Assembly (NCBI GenBank): GCA_002633085.1
Contig: NSIV01000001.1
Location: forward strand, 682,001 to 746,000
Direction: 5' to 3'
From: Curvibacter sp. PD_MW3
Lineage (GTDB): Bacteria > Pseudomonadota > Gammaproteobacteria > Burkholderiales > Burkholderiaceae_C
DNA: 64,000 nucleotides
Part shown: piece by piece, positions 1 through 12,033 of the stretch
Numbering within the stretch: position 1 is the stretch's first letter
Layout of the letters: the number at the start of each line of letters is the position of its first letter
The notes under the pieces: generated by a model
The model's database searches: none
Told to the model about the DNA's origin: nothing
Seen by the model: the letters and a program-made list of their open reading frames with translations, nothing else
Made by a program: the position numbers and the translations under genes

Positions 1-62
1 TTCGCGAGTTCATGCACCCAGTCCTGCGCCTCGCGCTGCGGACGGGTCACGATGACGCGCAT
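1..62 (-). CDS. hemD: Uroporphyrinogen-III synthase, N-terminal fragment
   Basis: Only about 20 codons lie in the window; the gene runs off the left edge. The reading begins MRVIVTRP, the usual N-terminal strand of HemD, which closes and isomerises hydroxymethylbilane to uroporphyrinogen III in heme synthesis. The ATG is two bases after the hemC stop on the same strand, so hemC and hemD are almost certainly one transcript. The identification rests on the short motif plus this position. Confidence 0.8.
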   Translation of the reverse strand, partial: MRVIVTRPQREAQDWVHELA

Positions 63-64
63 GG

Positions 65-1006
65 TCAGTCGGCGTCCGGAGCGCTATCAACCACCAGCGA
101 GCCGCCGACACGCAGCACACCGGCCTTGAGATCGGCCGCCACCTGTTCGCCCAGGGACGCAGCAGCGACCAGGTCGGCTACGGCGGCGGTGGCATTGGCG
201 TGCACCAAGGCCACACGGCCTTCCGGGTCACCCCAGGCGGCTTCAATCTGCAACTGCTCGCCCTGCAGGCGGGCATAAGCGGCCAGCGGCATGGAGCAGC
301 TGCCGCCCATGGCGCGGCTCACGGCACGCTCGGCTGCCACGCGCAGCCAGGAGGCCTGGTGCACCAACGGTGCCAACGCCTGCTGCACATCCAGGCGGTC
401 GCTGCGGATTTCGATCCCGAGCGCGCCTTGGCCGGCGGCCGGCAGCATCTCGCCCGGTGCGAACACGGCGCGGATGCGGCTCTCCAGCCCCAAGCGCTTC
501 AGCCCAGCCGCTGCCAGCACGATGGCGTCGTACTGGCCGTCGTCGAGCTTGCGCAAGCGGGTGTCGAGGTTGCCGCGCAAGGGCTCGATCTTCAGGTCCG
601 GGCGCAGCGCGCGCAGCAGCGCCACGCGACGCAGGCTGGAGGTGCCCACCACCGCGCCCTGCGGCAGCGCCGCCAGGCTGGCGTACTGGGGAGAGACAAA
701 AGCGTCATGCGGGTCTTCGCGTTCCATGACGCAAGCCAGGGCAAAGCCTTCGGGCAGCTCCATCGGCACGTCTTTGAGCGAATGCACCGCCAAGTCGGCG
801 CGGCCTTCTTCCAGCGCGACTTCCAGTTCCTTGACGAACAGGCCCTTGCCGCCGACCTTGCTCAGGGAACGGTCGAGGATCTGGTCGCCCTTGGTCGTCA
901 TACCCAGCAGGGCAACCTGGTGGCCGTGCTGTTCGAGCAGGGCTTTGACATGCTCGGCCTGCCACAGGGCAAGTCGGCTTTCTCGGGTGGCTATGGTCAG
1001 CTTCAT
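65..1006 (-). CDS. hemC: Porphobilinogen deaminase (hydroxymethylbilane synthase)
   Basis: Polymerises four porphobilinogen molecules into hydroxymethylbilane in the cytoplasm. The protein is 313 residues, the same as in E. coli. It starts [16 protein letters not shown], a HemC signature; an upstream in-frame ATG would add 18 unrelated residues and was not used. The dipyrromethane cofactor Cys is in the [12 protein letters not shown] segment near residue 240. The VGTSSLRR and RGNLDTRL motifs are intact. It is followed at once by hemD. Divergent ppc lies 123 bp upstream. Confidence 0.97.
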   Translation of the reverse strand: MKLTIATRESRLALWQAEHVKALLEQHGHQVALLGMTTKGDQILDRSLSKVGGKGLFVKELEVALEEGRADLAVHSLKDVPMELPEGFALACVMEREDPHDAFVSPQYASLAALPQGAVVGTSSLRRVALLRALRPDLKIEPLRGNLDTRLRKLDDGQYDAIVLAAAGLKRLGLESRIRAVFAPGEMLPAAGQGALGIEIRSDRLDVQQALAPLVHQASWLRVAAERAVSRAMGGSCSMPLAAYARLQGEQLQIEAAWGDPEGRVALVHANATAAVADLVAAASLGEQVAADLKAGVLRVGGSLVVDSAPDAD

Positions 1007-1129
1007 CGGCTTGCTCAGGTTCGTAACCTGTCGGTAATTCATCAGGCCCTGGAAGGCCATCCATCAGTGAGCCGAGGATGCTAGCATGGCTTCGCATTCC
1101 TGCCCTCAACCCGACTGCCACCCCGTCAG

Positions 1130-3946
<2,817 letters not shown>

Positions 3947-4156
3947 TTGCTTGGGTCGGCGTCTGCTTGCGACCCGTTGCGGACCGTCCCAGTCCAAGGC
4001 AGGCGACGGCTTTGCAGCGGAAGCAGTCGTTCGCAGAATCACCCAAATAGGGGATGTTCAGGCTTCAGCATTCACGTGAAAATCGTCCCATCGAAGGCTT
4101 AAGTCACTTGCTAGAACCTGCAGGCTCATCGGAATTTTTGTACCAGTAAAACGCTA

Positions 4157-4447
4157 ATGAAATTAAACCGCGGAGAACCTGACCATCCTCACTGGAGGAC
4201 GCCTTTCACACCCCAAGAGAAAGCTATGGCGTCGTTGGGTCTTGGCTGCTGCTCCCTGCTTCTTGCCATGGTGGATTGGGTAGACCCATCGAAACCACCT
4301 TTTACTGGCCGTTGGGGTTGGCTGAAGTCAGCAGCATACGAGGCGTTCGGTTTGCACGGAACGGCTGTCCTCTACTGCGTGACTGGGACCGTTTTTATTA
4401 TTGCTGGTTGCATGAAGTGGCTTCAAGGCCGTGCGCCGCGTAGTTAA
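4157..4447 (+). CDS. Small orphan protein with two possible membrane segments
   Basis: A 96-residue reading frame I do not recognise. It has hydrophobic stretches near residues 24-40 (LGLGCCSLLLAMVDWV) and 70-88 (TAVLYCVTGTVFIIAGCM), so it may be a small inner-membrane protein. Base composition is clearly more AT-rich than its neighbours. Both flanks (3947-4156 and 4448-4553) are non-coding and look decayed. No convincing ribosome-binding site precedes the ATG. It may be a late arrival or a cassette-like gene; whether it is translated is uncertain. Confidence 0.5.
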   Translation: MKLNRGEPDHPHWRTPFTPQEKAMASLGLGCCSLLLAMVDWVDPSKPPFTGRWGWLKSAAYEAFGLHGTAVLYCVTGTVFIIAGCMKWLQGRAPRS

Positions 4448-4553
4448 CGACAGCTTTTGAACACAGCGAAAGTCCGCAATCAGCCTAGACCGGAACGTCG
4501 CTTCCGTGGGATGACCGGCTGCTCTTGGCCGAAAACTGCCCTAACTCAAGCTC

Positions 4554-4916
4554 TCAAGGCCGATACACGCACTTATCCCCAATCGCGTGCCGCTCCACCA
4601 TCACCGCCGACAGGCCGGGAATCTTCGGCTTGAGCGCCTTCCAGATGTAGGTGCAGAGGTTCTCCAGCGTGGCCGGGCCCAGGCCTTGCACTTCGTCGAG
4701 GAAGTGGTGGTCGAGCTGCTCACGCAGGGCATTCACTTCGCGCCGGATGTAGCCCAGATCCATCACCATGCCGTTCTCGGCCGCCGGCTCGCCGCGCACG
4801 AAAACTTCGGCGTAGTAGGTATGGCCGTGCACGCGCTTGCTGCCCTCGGCCTCGATCTCGCGGCGCAGGGTGTGGGCGGCATCAAAGAAGAAACGCTGGC
4901 TGATCTCGTACATCAT
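4554..4916 (-). CDS. queD: 6-carboxytetrahydropterin synthase-like protein (QueD family)
   Basis: Family role: converts dihydroneopterin triphosphate to 6-carboxytetrahydropterin, early in queuosine synthesis. The 120-residue protein has the zinc-ligand histidines (H15, and H30/H32 in VHGHTYY), the DHHFLD motif and a C-terminal KCVYRP like E. coli. In E. coli QueD the catalytic Cys lies in CGRLHGH; the aligned segment here is SKRVHGH, so that Cys is Ser26. The start overlaps the queE stop as ATGA, which fixes the operon and start; a longer frame from 4976 would run into queE. Function in queuosine synthesis is supported by the partner gene but the missing nucleophile is notable. Confidence 0.85.
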   Translation of the reverse strand: MMYEISQRFFFDAAHTLRREIEAEGSKRVHGHTYYAEVFVRGEPAAENGMVMDLGYIRREVNALREQLDHHFLDEVQGLGPATLENLCTYIWKALKPKIPGLSAVMVERHAIGDKCVYRP

Positions 4917-5548
4917 CGAATTCCGATCATCTTGTGCGACTGGATGCCCAGTCGCCACTGAGGGTGCTGCTGGCAATAGGCAATCGCCTGCGCCGTGTTT
5001 TGTTCGCGCTGCGGCCCGTCCATGGGCTGCAGGAAAAAATGCTCGAAGGCCAGGCCTTCAAACTTGGCCGGGTCCACGCCCGGCTGCGGGTAGACCAGCT
5101 TGAGTTCGCTGCCGGTCTTTTGCACCACCTCGGCCTGGTCCTTGGGGCTGACGCAGATCCAGTCAAGCCCCGGTGGCGCCGGCAGGGTGCCATTGGTTTC
5201 CACCGCAATGGTGAAGCCGCGCGCATGCAGGGCGCGGGTGAGCGCTTCGTCCACCTGCAGCAGCGGCTCGCCGCCGGTCAGCACCACGTAGCGGCCGGCC
5301 TGGCCCGCAGGTTCCCAGGCGCGTTCAATCGCATCGGCCAACCCATCGGCGGTGCTGAACTTGCCGCCGCCGGTACCGTCGGTGCCCACGAAGTCGGTGT
5401 CGCAGAACCGGCAGACCGCTGTGGCCCGGTCTTCCTCGCGCCCGCTCCAGAGATTGCAGCCAGCAAAGCGGCAGAACACCGCCGCCCGGCCGGACTGCGC
5501 GCCCTCGCCTTGCAGGGTGTAGAAGATCTCCTTGACCGCGTAAGTCAT
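4913..5548 (-). CDS. queE: 7-carboxy-7-deazaguanine synthase (radical SAM)
   Basis: Radical SAM enzyme contracting 6-carboxytetrahydropterin to 7-carboxy-7-deazaguanine. The 211-residue protein has cluster cysteines C31, C46 and C49 in a CX14CX2C arrangement instead of the canonical CX3CX2C; this expanded loop is known from Burkholderia QueE. The N-terminal EIFYTLQGEG and the GGEPLLQ motif are typical. The start at MTYAVKEIF is chosen over an ATG seven codons upstream because family proteins begin here. It is co-transcribed with queD (4-bp overlap); queF lies about 13 kb away in this window. Confidence 0.93.
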   Translation of the reverse strand: MTYAVKEIFYTLQGEGAQSGRAAVFCRFAGCNLWSGREEDRATAVCRFCDTDFVGTDGTGGGKFSTADGLADAIERAWEPAGQAGRYVVLTGGEPLLQVDEALTRALHARGFTIAVETNGTLPAPPGLDWICVSPKDQAEVVQKTGSELKLVYPQPGVDPAKFEGLAFEHFFLQPMDGPQREQNTAQAIAYCQQHPQWRLGIQSHKMIGIR

Positions 5549-5666
5549 GCCTGGCCTTGAAACATGCAAAGCGGTGATTTTCGCAGGTTGGACTCCGGCC
5601 GGTTTGCGCTGAGACAGAAGACCCGATCGGCAATACCCCGCCGATTGGGTAGGGATTAGCTCTTGT

Positions 5667-5687
5667 TATTGAGAATAATTCTCATTA
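5667..5687. promoter_or_regulatory. Fur box
   Basis: Core GAGAAT-A-ATTCTC is a perfect 6-1-6 palindrome, extended to TATTGAGAATAATTCTCATTA with one mismatch. It matches the classical Fur consensus closely. It ends 40 bp before the ATG of the downstream gene, where it would cover the promoter, so iron-dependent repression of the 5728-7323 pair is expected. Confidence 0.85.
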
Positions 5688-5727
5688 CACTTCAATTCAA
5701 CGTCACACATCCAGCCCGGAGACCTCC

Positions 5728-6057
5728 ATGCCCCTGACCGATGATGAACTCACTGTGCCTTGTCTTGAAGCCCTGGTGGCAGGCACCTTCGCCCTCATGA
5801 CCTGCTGGGCCGCGCCGGCCACCCAGGCTGCCAGCAGCCCTGCGCGGCAGCGCCTGCTGATGGCGCGCAAGATCGTCTCCAACCTGTTCTTCCTCAAGAC
5901 CCATCCGCATGCCAGCCCGGCCTTGCGCCAGGTCATGGCCAATGCGCATGAGCGCTGGGTCGCCGTCTGCAATGCAGCCGGCCATGACCGGACGCCCGTC
6001 ATGGCCGCCGAGCTGTGCGCCGCCATGCCGCTTGAGGCGGCCAGCCTGCTGCACTGA
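5728..6057 (+). CDS. Unknown 109-residue protein, first gene of a Fur-controlled pair
   Basis: I do not recognise a family. The protein looks helical and soluble apart from one modest hydrophobic stretch (residues 14-28). It has three cysteines in the first and last thirds and a His-containing centre (KTHPHASPALRQ, NAHERW). The Fur box at 5667-5687 lies immediately upstream. The DUF2325 gene follows after 15 bp behind a good AGGAGGCAAG ribosome site, so both are likely produced under iron limitation. A role in iron acquisition or iron sparing is inference from regulation only. Confidence 0.75.
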   Translation: MPLTDDELTVPCLEALVAGTFALMTCWAAPATQAASSPARQRLLMARKIVSNLFFLKTHPHASPALRQVMANAHERWVAVCNAAGHDRTPVMAAELCAAMPLEAASLLH

Positions 6058-6072
6058 CCGAGGAGGCAAGCC

Positions 6073-7323
6073 ATGTGCCAAGCCAAGCCCGACCCGCTGC
6101 AATCCGCCCTGGAGGCTGCGCTGCCCTATGCACAGCCACAACGCGCACCGTCATCCCCAGCGCCACAAGGCTCGCGCCGGCGGCGGCTGTGGGAACTCGA
6201 TGGCCACGCCTTCTGCCCGGTGGTCGGTGTCTGCCTGCCGATCCCGCTGCTCAGGCGCCTGGCCGAGCGCACGCTGGGCGACATGGCGGCCAGCAGCGAC
6301 TACGAAGTGCACTGCACCGTGGTCACCGAATGCAAGCACCGCACGCCCATGGCCGAAGCGGTGCAGAAGGAACTGGAACGCCGCTACAGCCTGGTGGTGA
6401 GCGCTGCTGCCCAGCTCAAACACAGCGAGGCCCTGGCGGCCTGGTGGCGCAGTGCCTGCGCCAACGCCGACTGGGCTGGCGCCCTGTGGGCCACACTGAC
6501 GCACCCGCGCTGCACGCCCGCACTGGAACACCGCGTGCTGGGCGAGGCGCACATGCTGCAGCACCAGGTGGGCGCTGCCACGCGCGCCGACCTGACGCGC
6601 CTGGATGCGCTGGCGCATGAAAACGGTGTGCTGACGCGCGAACTGGCTGCCGCCCAGCACCGCAGCCGCAACCAGGCCGCCGAATTCTCGTTGCGCCTGG
6701 AACAGCAGCAGGGCGAGCTGATGCGTGTGCGCGCCGAACTGCTGCGCACGGCCACCGAGTTGCAACTGCAACGCGAACAACTGGCCGCGCAGGAACAGGC
6801 TGCGCCCGGCTTGCGCGAACGCATGGCGCTCGCACAAGAGAACCGGCAACAGAACGAACAGATCCAGCAGCTGCAACGCGCGCTGCAGCAGGCACAGCAG
6901 GACGCCGAGCGTCAGCGCCAGCGTGCCGAGGAAGCCGAGGCGCAAATCGTCCAACTGCGCAGCCGCGCATGGGCCGAAGCGGCCCCTCCGGCCTGCGGCG
7001 CAGCGCCGCAACTGTGCAAGCGTTCTGTCCTGTGTGTGGGCGGCCGCACGGCCAGCGTGCCGATCTACCGCCAGGTGATTGAGCACACCGGCGCGCGTTT
7101 CCTGCACCACGACGGCGGCGAAGAAGACAACGCCAGCCAGCTCGACGCCACCCTGGCCGCGGCCGACCTGGTGATCTGCCAGAGCGGCTGCATCAGCCAC
7201 AACGCCTACTGGCGCGTGAAGGACCACTGCAAGCGGACCGGCAAGCAATGCGTGTTTGTAGAGACGCCAAGTCGGGCGGCGCTGGAGCGGGCGTTGGCGG
7301 ATGTCGCGTTGCCAGCGGCCTGA
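6073..7323 (+). CDS. DUF2325 domain protein with central coiled coil
   Basis: A 416-residue protein in three parts: an N-terminal region of about 180 residues with scattered Cys/His, a Gln/Glu/Arg-rich coiled coil (about residues 190-305), and a C-terminal DUF2325 domain from about residue 317. The domain shows the typical VLCVGGR, LHHDGG and DLVICQSGCISHNAYW stretches and a closing VFVETPS. The fold suggests a small-molecule or nucleotide-binding sandwich, but no activity is established. It is the second gene behind the Fur box. Its stop codon sits in the loop of a perfect 8-bp hairpin (7312-7333). Confidence 0.85.
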   Translation: MCQAKPDPLQSALEAALPYAQPQRAPSSPAPQGSRRRRLWELDGHAFCPVVGVCLPIPLLRRLAERTLGDMAASSDYEVHCTVVTECKHRTPMAEAVQKELERRYSLVVSAAAQLKHSEALAAWWRSACANADWAGALWATLTHPRCTPALEHRVLGEAHMLQHQVGAATRADLTRLDALAHENGVLTRELAAAQHRSRNQAAEFSLRLEQQQGELMRVRAELLRTATELQLQREQLAAQEQAAPGLRERMALAQENRQQNEQIQQLQRALQQAQQDAERQRQRAEEAEAQIVQLRSRAWAEAAPPACGAAPQLCKRSVLCVGGRTASVPIYRQVIEHTGARFLHHDGGEEDNASQLDATLAAADLVICQSGCISHNAYWRVKDHCKRTGKQCVFVETPSRAALERALADVALPAA

Positions 7324-7333
7324 GCGCCGCTGG
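7312..7333. terminator. Hairpin enclosing the stop codon of the DUF2325 gene
   Basis: CCAGCGGC and GCCGCTGG pair perfectly over 8 bp around the six-base loop CTGAGC, which holds the TGA stop. There is no T-tract, so it is not a classical intrinsic terminator; it may protect the 3' end or assist termination between the convergent DUF2325 and terC genes. Confidence 0.6.
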
Positions 7334-7378
7334 TGGACGCTGCCGCCTCAACCTCCGCCTCAAGCCCGCCCTGCGAAC

Positions 7379-8140
7379 TCAGTGCGGGTCTTGCGTGTCG
7401 CGCGCGTACGGCTCGTTCAGGTGCACGGGATTGGCGGCCCGCTTGCGCATGCGGATGTTGAGCATCTCCACGCCCACCGAGAAGGCCATGGCAAAGTAGA
7501 CGTAGCCCTTGGGCACATGATGCCCAAAACCCTCGGCGATCAGCACCACACCGACCACGACGAGGAAGGACAGCGCCAGCATCTTGATCGTGGGATGCGC
7601 CGACACGAAACGTCCGATGGCACCGGCAAACACCATCATCAGCGCCACCGAGGCGATGACGGCGGCAATCATCACCGCAACCTCGTCCACCATGCCCACG
7701 GCGGTGATGATGGAATCGAGCGAGAACACCAGGTCCACCACCATGATCTGCACGATCACGGCGCCAAACGTGGCCTTGACGGTGCTGGACACATGGCCCT
7801 CCACCCCTTCGAGCGACTGGTGGATTTCGCCCACGCTTTTCCAAAGCAGGAACAGCCCTCCGCAGATCAGGATCAGGTCGCGACCTGAGATCTCCTGTCC
7901 GAACGCCGTGAACAGCGGCGTCACGAGGCCAATGATCCAGGACAACACCAGCAGCAGGCCGATGCGCATGAACATCGCCATGAACAGGCCCAGGCGGCGC
8001 GCCAGCGCCTGTTTCTCCGGCGGCAGTTTGTCCACCAGGATGGAGATAAAGATGATGTTGTCGATGCCGAGCACCAGCTCCAGCGCGGTCAGCGTGGCCA
8101 GCGCAATCCAGGCCTGCGGGTCGGTCAGTAGCTCCAGCAT
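7379..8140 (-). CDS. TerC family integral membrane protein
   Basis: A 253-residue polytopic protein of the TerC/Alx/YkoY group, linked in other bacteria to manganese export and metal loading of exported proteins. The two repeated acidic membrane motifs are present: ELVLGIDNIIF near residue 20 and DLVFSLDSIITAVG near 125. About seven membrane helices are predicted by eye. It begins 29 bp after the algR-like gene on the same strand, leaving no room for the yybP-ykoY manganese riboswitch that often precedes such genes; read-through from the regulator operon is likely. Confidence 0.9.
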   Translation of the reverse strand: MLELLTDPQAWIALATLTALELVLGIDNIIFISILVDKLPPEKQALARRLGLFMAMFMRIGLLLVLSWIIGLVTPLFTAFGQEISGRDLILICGGLFLLWKSVGEIHQSLEGVEGHVSSTVKATFGAVIVQIMVVDLVFSLDSIITAVGMVDEVAVMIAAVIASVALMMVFAGAIGRFVSAHPTIKMLALSFLVVVGVVLIAEGFGHHVPKGYVYFAMAFSVGVEMLNIRMRKRAANPVHLNEPYARDTQDPH

Positions 8141-8169
8141 GGCATCTCCTCGGTCAGAGTAGAAAAAAA

Positions 8170-8913
8170 TCAGAGAGAGGCAATGGCCTCGCGCACCGCT
8201 GACAGTTGCCGCCGCGAGACGGAGAGCAATTCATCAATGCCATTGAGCCGCACCGCCCAGCCTTCACCCTCTTCCGGGTCGTAGTGCTTCTCCAGCGCAC
8301 GCACAGCGCGCCGGGCTACCAGGGCGTTGCGGTGGATGCGCATGAACTGCGTCGGGTATTTCTCTTCCAGCTCGCTCAGGGAGCCGTCGAGGATGTAGCT
8401 CTTGGCCGCCGTGCGCACCGTGATGTATTTCAGCTCGGCCTTGAAGTACAGCACCTCGGTCAGCGGCACACGTTCGGTACGGCCGCGCTCCTGGATCACC
8501 AGGCATTCTTCAGGAAAATCAGCCCCCAGCCCTTTTCCTGATTGCGCCAGACGCTCCACTTTTTGTAGCGCCTGTTGCAAGCGCTCCAGCCGCACCGGCT
8601 TGGTCAGGTAGTCCACCGCCTCGATCTCGAAGGCCTGCACCGCATGTTCGGCATGCGCGGTGACGAAAACGATGGCCGGCGGCTGGGGCAGGGTTTGCAG
8701 GGTGCGCGCCAGTGTCAGGCCATCGGCGCCCGGCATGTGGATGTCGAGCAGCGCCACGTCGAACGCTTGCCGCCGCAGCAGCTCGATCGCCTGCGTGGCA
8801 TTGGCGGCCTCGCCAGCCACGTTCACCGCCGGGCTGGTGCAATCGCCCAGCAGGGTGCGCAGCCGGGCGCGCGCCAGGGATTCGTCATCGACGATCAGGA
8901 CTTGAAGTGTCAT
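8170..8913 (-). CDS. LytTR response regulator (AlgR-like)
   Basis: A 247-residue two-domain regulator. The receiver domain (about residues 1-120) carries the acidic pair D9/D10, phospho-acceptor D57 in LLDIHMPG, T85 and K106 in LTKP. A LytTR DNA-binding domain follows (about 140-245) with FKAELKYITV and FMRIHRNALV. Its ATG overlaps the stop of the sensor kinase gene (ATGA), fixing the start; a longer open frame upstream is the kinase gene in another phase. The cognate sensor is the neighbour at 8910-9947. Targets are not evident. Confidence 0.93.
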   Translation of the reverse strand: MTLQVLIVDDESLARARLRTLLGDCTSPAVNVAGEAANATQAIELLRRQAFDVALLDIHMPGADGLTLARTLQTLPQPPAIVFVTAHAEHAVQAFEIEAVDYLTKPVRLERLQQALQKVERLAQSGKGLGADFPEECLVIQERGRTERVPLTEVLYFKAELKYITVRTAAKSYILDGSLSELEEKYPTQFMRIHRNALVARRAVRALEKHYDPEEGEGWAVRLNGIDELLSVSRRQLSAVREAIASL

Positions 8914-9947
8914 GCAGGCACCTCGATGCGGACTTGGAACACACCGTCTTTCAGCACATGGCGGAACTGGCCTTCCACGTCGTGCAGCAGGCGCAGGCGG
9001 TCGCGCACATTGTTGAGCGCCACGCCATGGCCTTGTGCACCGGGGCCGGCGGGTACGGTGTTGGTGACCTTGATCACCACGTTCGAGCCACGACGCTGGG
9101 TGGAAATGCGGATCTGCGCCCCCTCGGCGCTGGGTTCGACGCCGTGGCGCACCGCGTTCTCCAGCAGGGGCTGCAGCAGCAGCGGCGGCAGGCGGGCCGC
9201 GTCGGCCGCCGGGTCCAGCGCCCACTCCAGTCGCAGGCGTTCGCCAAAGCGCACCTGCTCGATTTCCAGGTAATGCCGCGCCAGCGCAATCTCCTCGGCC
9301 AGCGTGACGGACTCGCCCTGGTCGGCCAAGGCGTGGCGGAACAGGTCACTCAGGTCTTCCAGCAGCGCCTCGGCGCGCGCCGGCTCGGCCCGCACCAGGG
9401 CGATGGCACTGTTGAGGGTGTTGAAGAGGAAATGCGGCCGGATGCGCGACTGCAGCTCGGCCAGCCGCGCCGTGGTGGCCGCTGGCGTCTTGCCGCGTTC
9501 ACGCAGCGCCAGCGCCCCCACCCCGCTGCCCGCCAGCAAGGCGCCGCTGGCAGCACTGGCCAGCCAGGGCGGTGCCTCCAGCAGGCCGGACATGACCAGC
9601 AGGCCGCAGCCGTACAGACCGGACAAGGCCCCCAGCACGATGGCGGCCACGTACTGGCCCTGTGGTGGCAAGCGCAGCAGCGGACGCCGGGCGGCGCACG
9701 CCACCACCAGCCAGATCACCGTGGCCGGCAAGGCGCCGCCGGTGTAGAGCGAGAGCCGGATCAGCCAGTCGAAGAAATTGGCCGTCCCAAACAGGGCGGC
9801 CACCGCCACCACCAGCTCGACAAAAAGCACCGCGCGCAGGGCCACCCCCACCTGACAGGCATTGAACAACGGCGCCGGCGGCGCAGCGGACGCCACCGGC
9901 TCGGGGGGCCACTCCTGGAAGGTCGATAAAATCTGGGTATCTTTCAT
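8910..9947 (-). CDS. LytS/AlgZ-type sensor histidine kinase
   Basis: A 345-residue membrane kinase of the His_kinase (LytS/YehU/AlgZ) family. Four membrane segments are likely between residues 35 and 147. The phospho-accepting His is H172 in [13 protein letters not shown], and the ATPase part has [15 protein letters not shown] and [12 protein letters not shown]. It is translationally coupled to the LytTR regulator downstream. It is divergent from argH across 146 bp, an arrangement also known in Pseudomonas (argH-fimS/algZ-algR-hemCD). Confidence 0.93.
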   Translation of the reverse strand: MKDTQILSTFQEWPPEPVASAAPPAPLFNACQVGVALRAVLFVELVVAVAALFGTANFFDWLIRLSLYTGGALPATVIWLVVACAARRPLLRLPPQGQYVAAIVLGALSGLYGCGLLVMSGLLEAPPWLASAASGALLAGSGVGALALRERGKTPAATTARLAELQSRIRPHFLFNTLNSAIALVRAEPARAEALLEDLSDLFRHALADQGESVTLAEEIALARHYLEIEQVRFGERLRLEWALDPAADAARLPPLLLQPLLENAVRHGVEPSAEGAQIRISTQRRGSNVVIKVTNTVPAGPGAQGHGVALNNVRDRLRLLHDVEGQFRHVLKDGVFQVRIEVPA

Positions 9948-10093
9948 GTCGCGGATGGCAAGACCAGCCCAAGGGATCAGGCCACAAGGGCCAAGACCCG
10001 ATTATTGGTGAAGTCCGGACCTCCGCACAATCTGTATTCATCCGACGTATTCACACGACAATGGGGTCCCCGCCCCATCCACCGCACGGCCCC

Positions 10094-11554
<1,461 letters not shown>

Positions 11555-11565
11555 AGGAGCACCCC

Positions 11566-12033
11566 ATGACCACCGCCACCACACTCGTCTGGTCCCCCGA
11601 ACTGGCGCTGGGCGACGCCCGCACCGACACCACGCACGAGGAATTCGTCGAGCTGGTCAACGCCACCTCGGCGGCCGCCCCCGAAGCCAAACTCGCCCTG
11701 TACCAGAAACTGCTGGCGCACACCGTGGAGCACTTCGCACAGGAAGAGCGCTGGATGACGGCCTGCGGCATCCCGGCCGACTTCTGCCACTTCGGCCAAC
11801 ACAACAGCGTGCTGGAGGTGATGCGCGAGGTGGAACGCCGCGCCCTGCTGGGTGAGATGGCCCTGGTCGAGAACATGCTCGAAGCCCTGGTGGAATGGTT
11901 TCCTCAGCATGCCCAGAGCATGGACGCCGGCCTGGTGGGTTATCTGGCGGAAAAAGGCTTCGACACCGTGAGCGAAACTTTCAAGAACAACACCCCCAAC
12001 ACGACTGAAGGAGTTCCCTCGTGCCATCCGTGA
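11566..12033 (+). CDS. Bacteriohemerythrin-like protein
   Basis: A 155-residue single-domain hemerythrin, a di-iron oxygen-binding four-helix bundle. Metal ligand motifs appear in order: THEEF, HTVEHFAQEE, HFGQH (HxxxH) and HAQSMD (HxxxxD). A GAAGGAG ribosome site precedes the ATG at 11566. The 3' end overlaps the lldD GTG start by 13 bp, so translation of the two is probably coupled. An oxygen-handling partner for a flavin oxidase or dehydrogenase is plausible but inferred from position. Confidence 0.87.
   Translation: MTTATTLVWSPELALGDARTDTTHEEFVELVNATSAAAPEAKLALYQKLLAHTVEHFAQEERWMTACGIPADFCHFGQHNSVLEVMREVERRALLGEMALVENMLEALVEWFPQHAQSMDAGLVGYLAEKGFDTVSETFKNNTPNTTEGVPSCHP

Noticed and set aside
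5549-5660. preQ1 riboswitch upstream of queE or of the Fur-controlled genes
   Set aside because: No preQ1-I stem with its A-rich tail and no anti-Shine-Dalgarno pairing could be seen near queE, queF or their leaders.
8141-8169. yybP-ykoY manganese riboswitch before terC
   Set aside because: Only 29 bases separate the regulator gene from terC, too short for the element.
8914-9225. A 104-codon N-terminal extension of the LytTR regulator
   Set aside because: It overlaps the sensor kinase in another phase; the receiver domain begins exactly at the ATG that overlaps the kinase stop.
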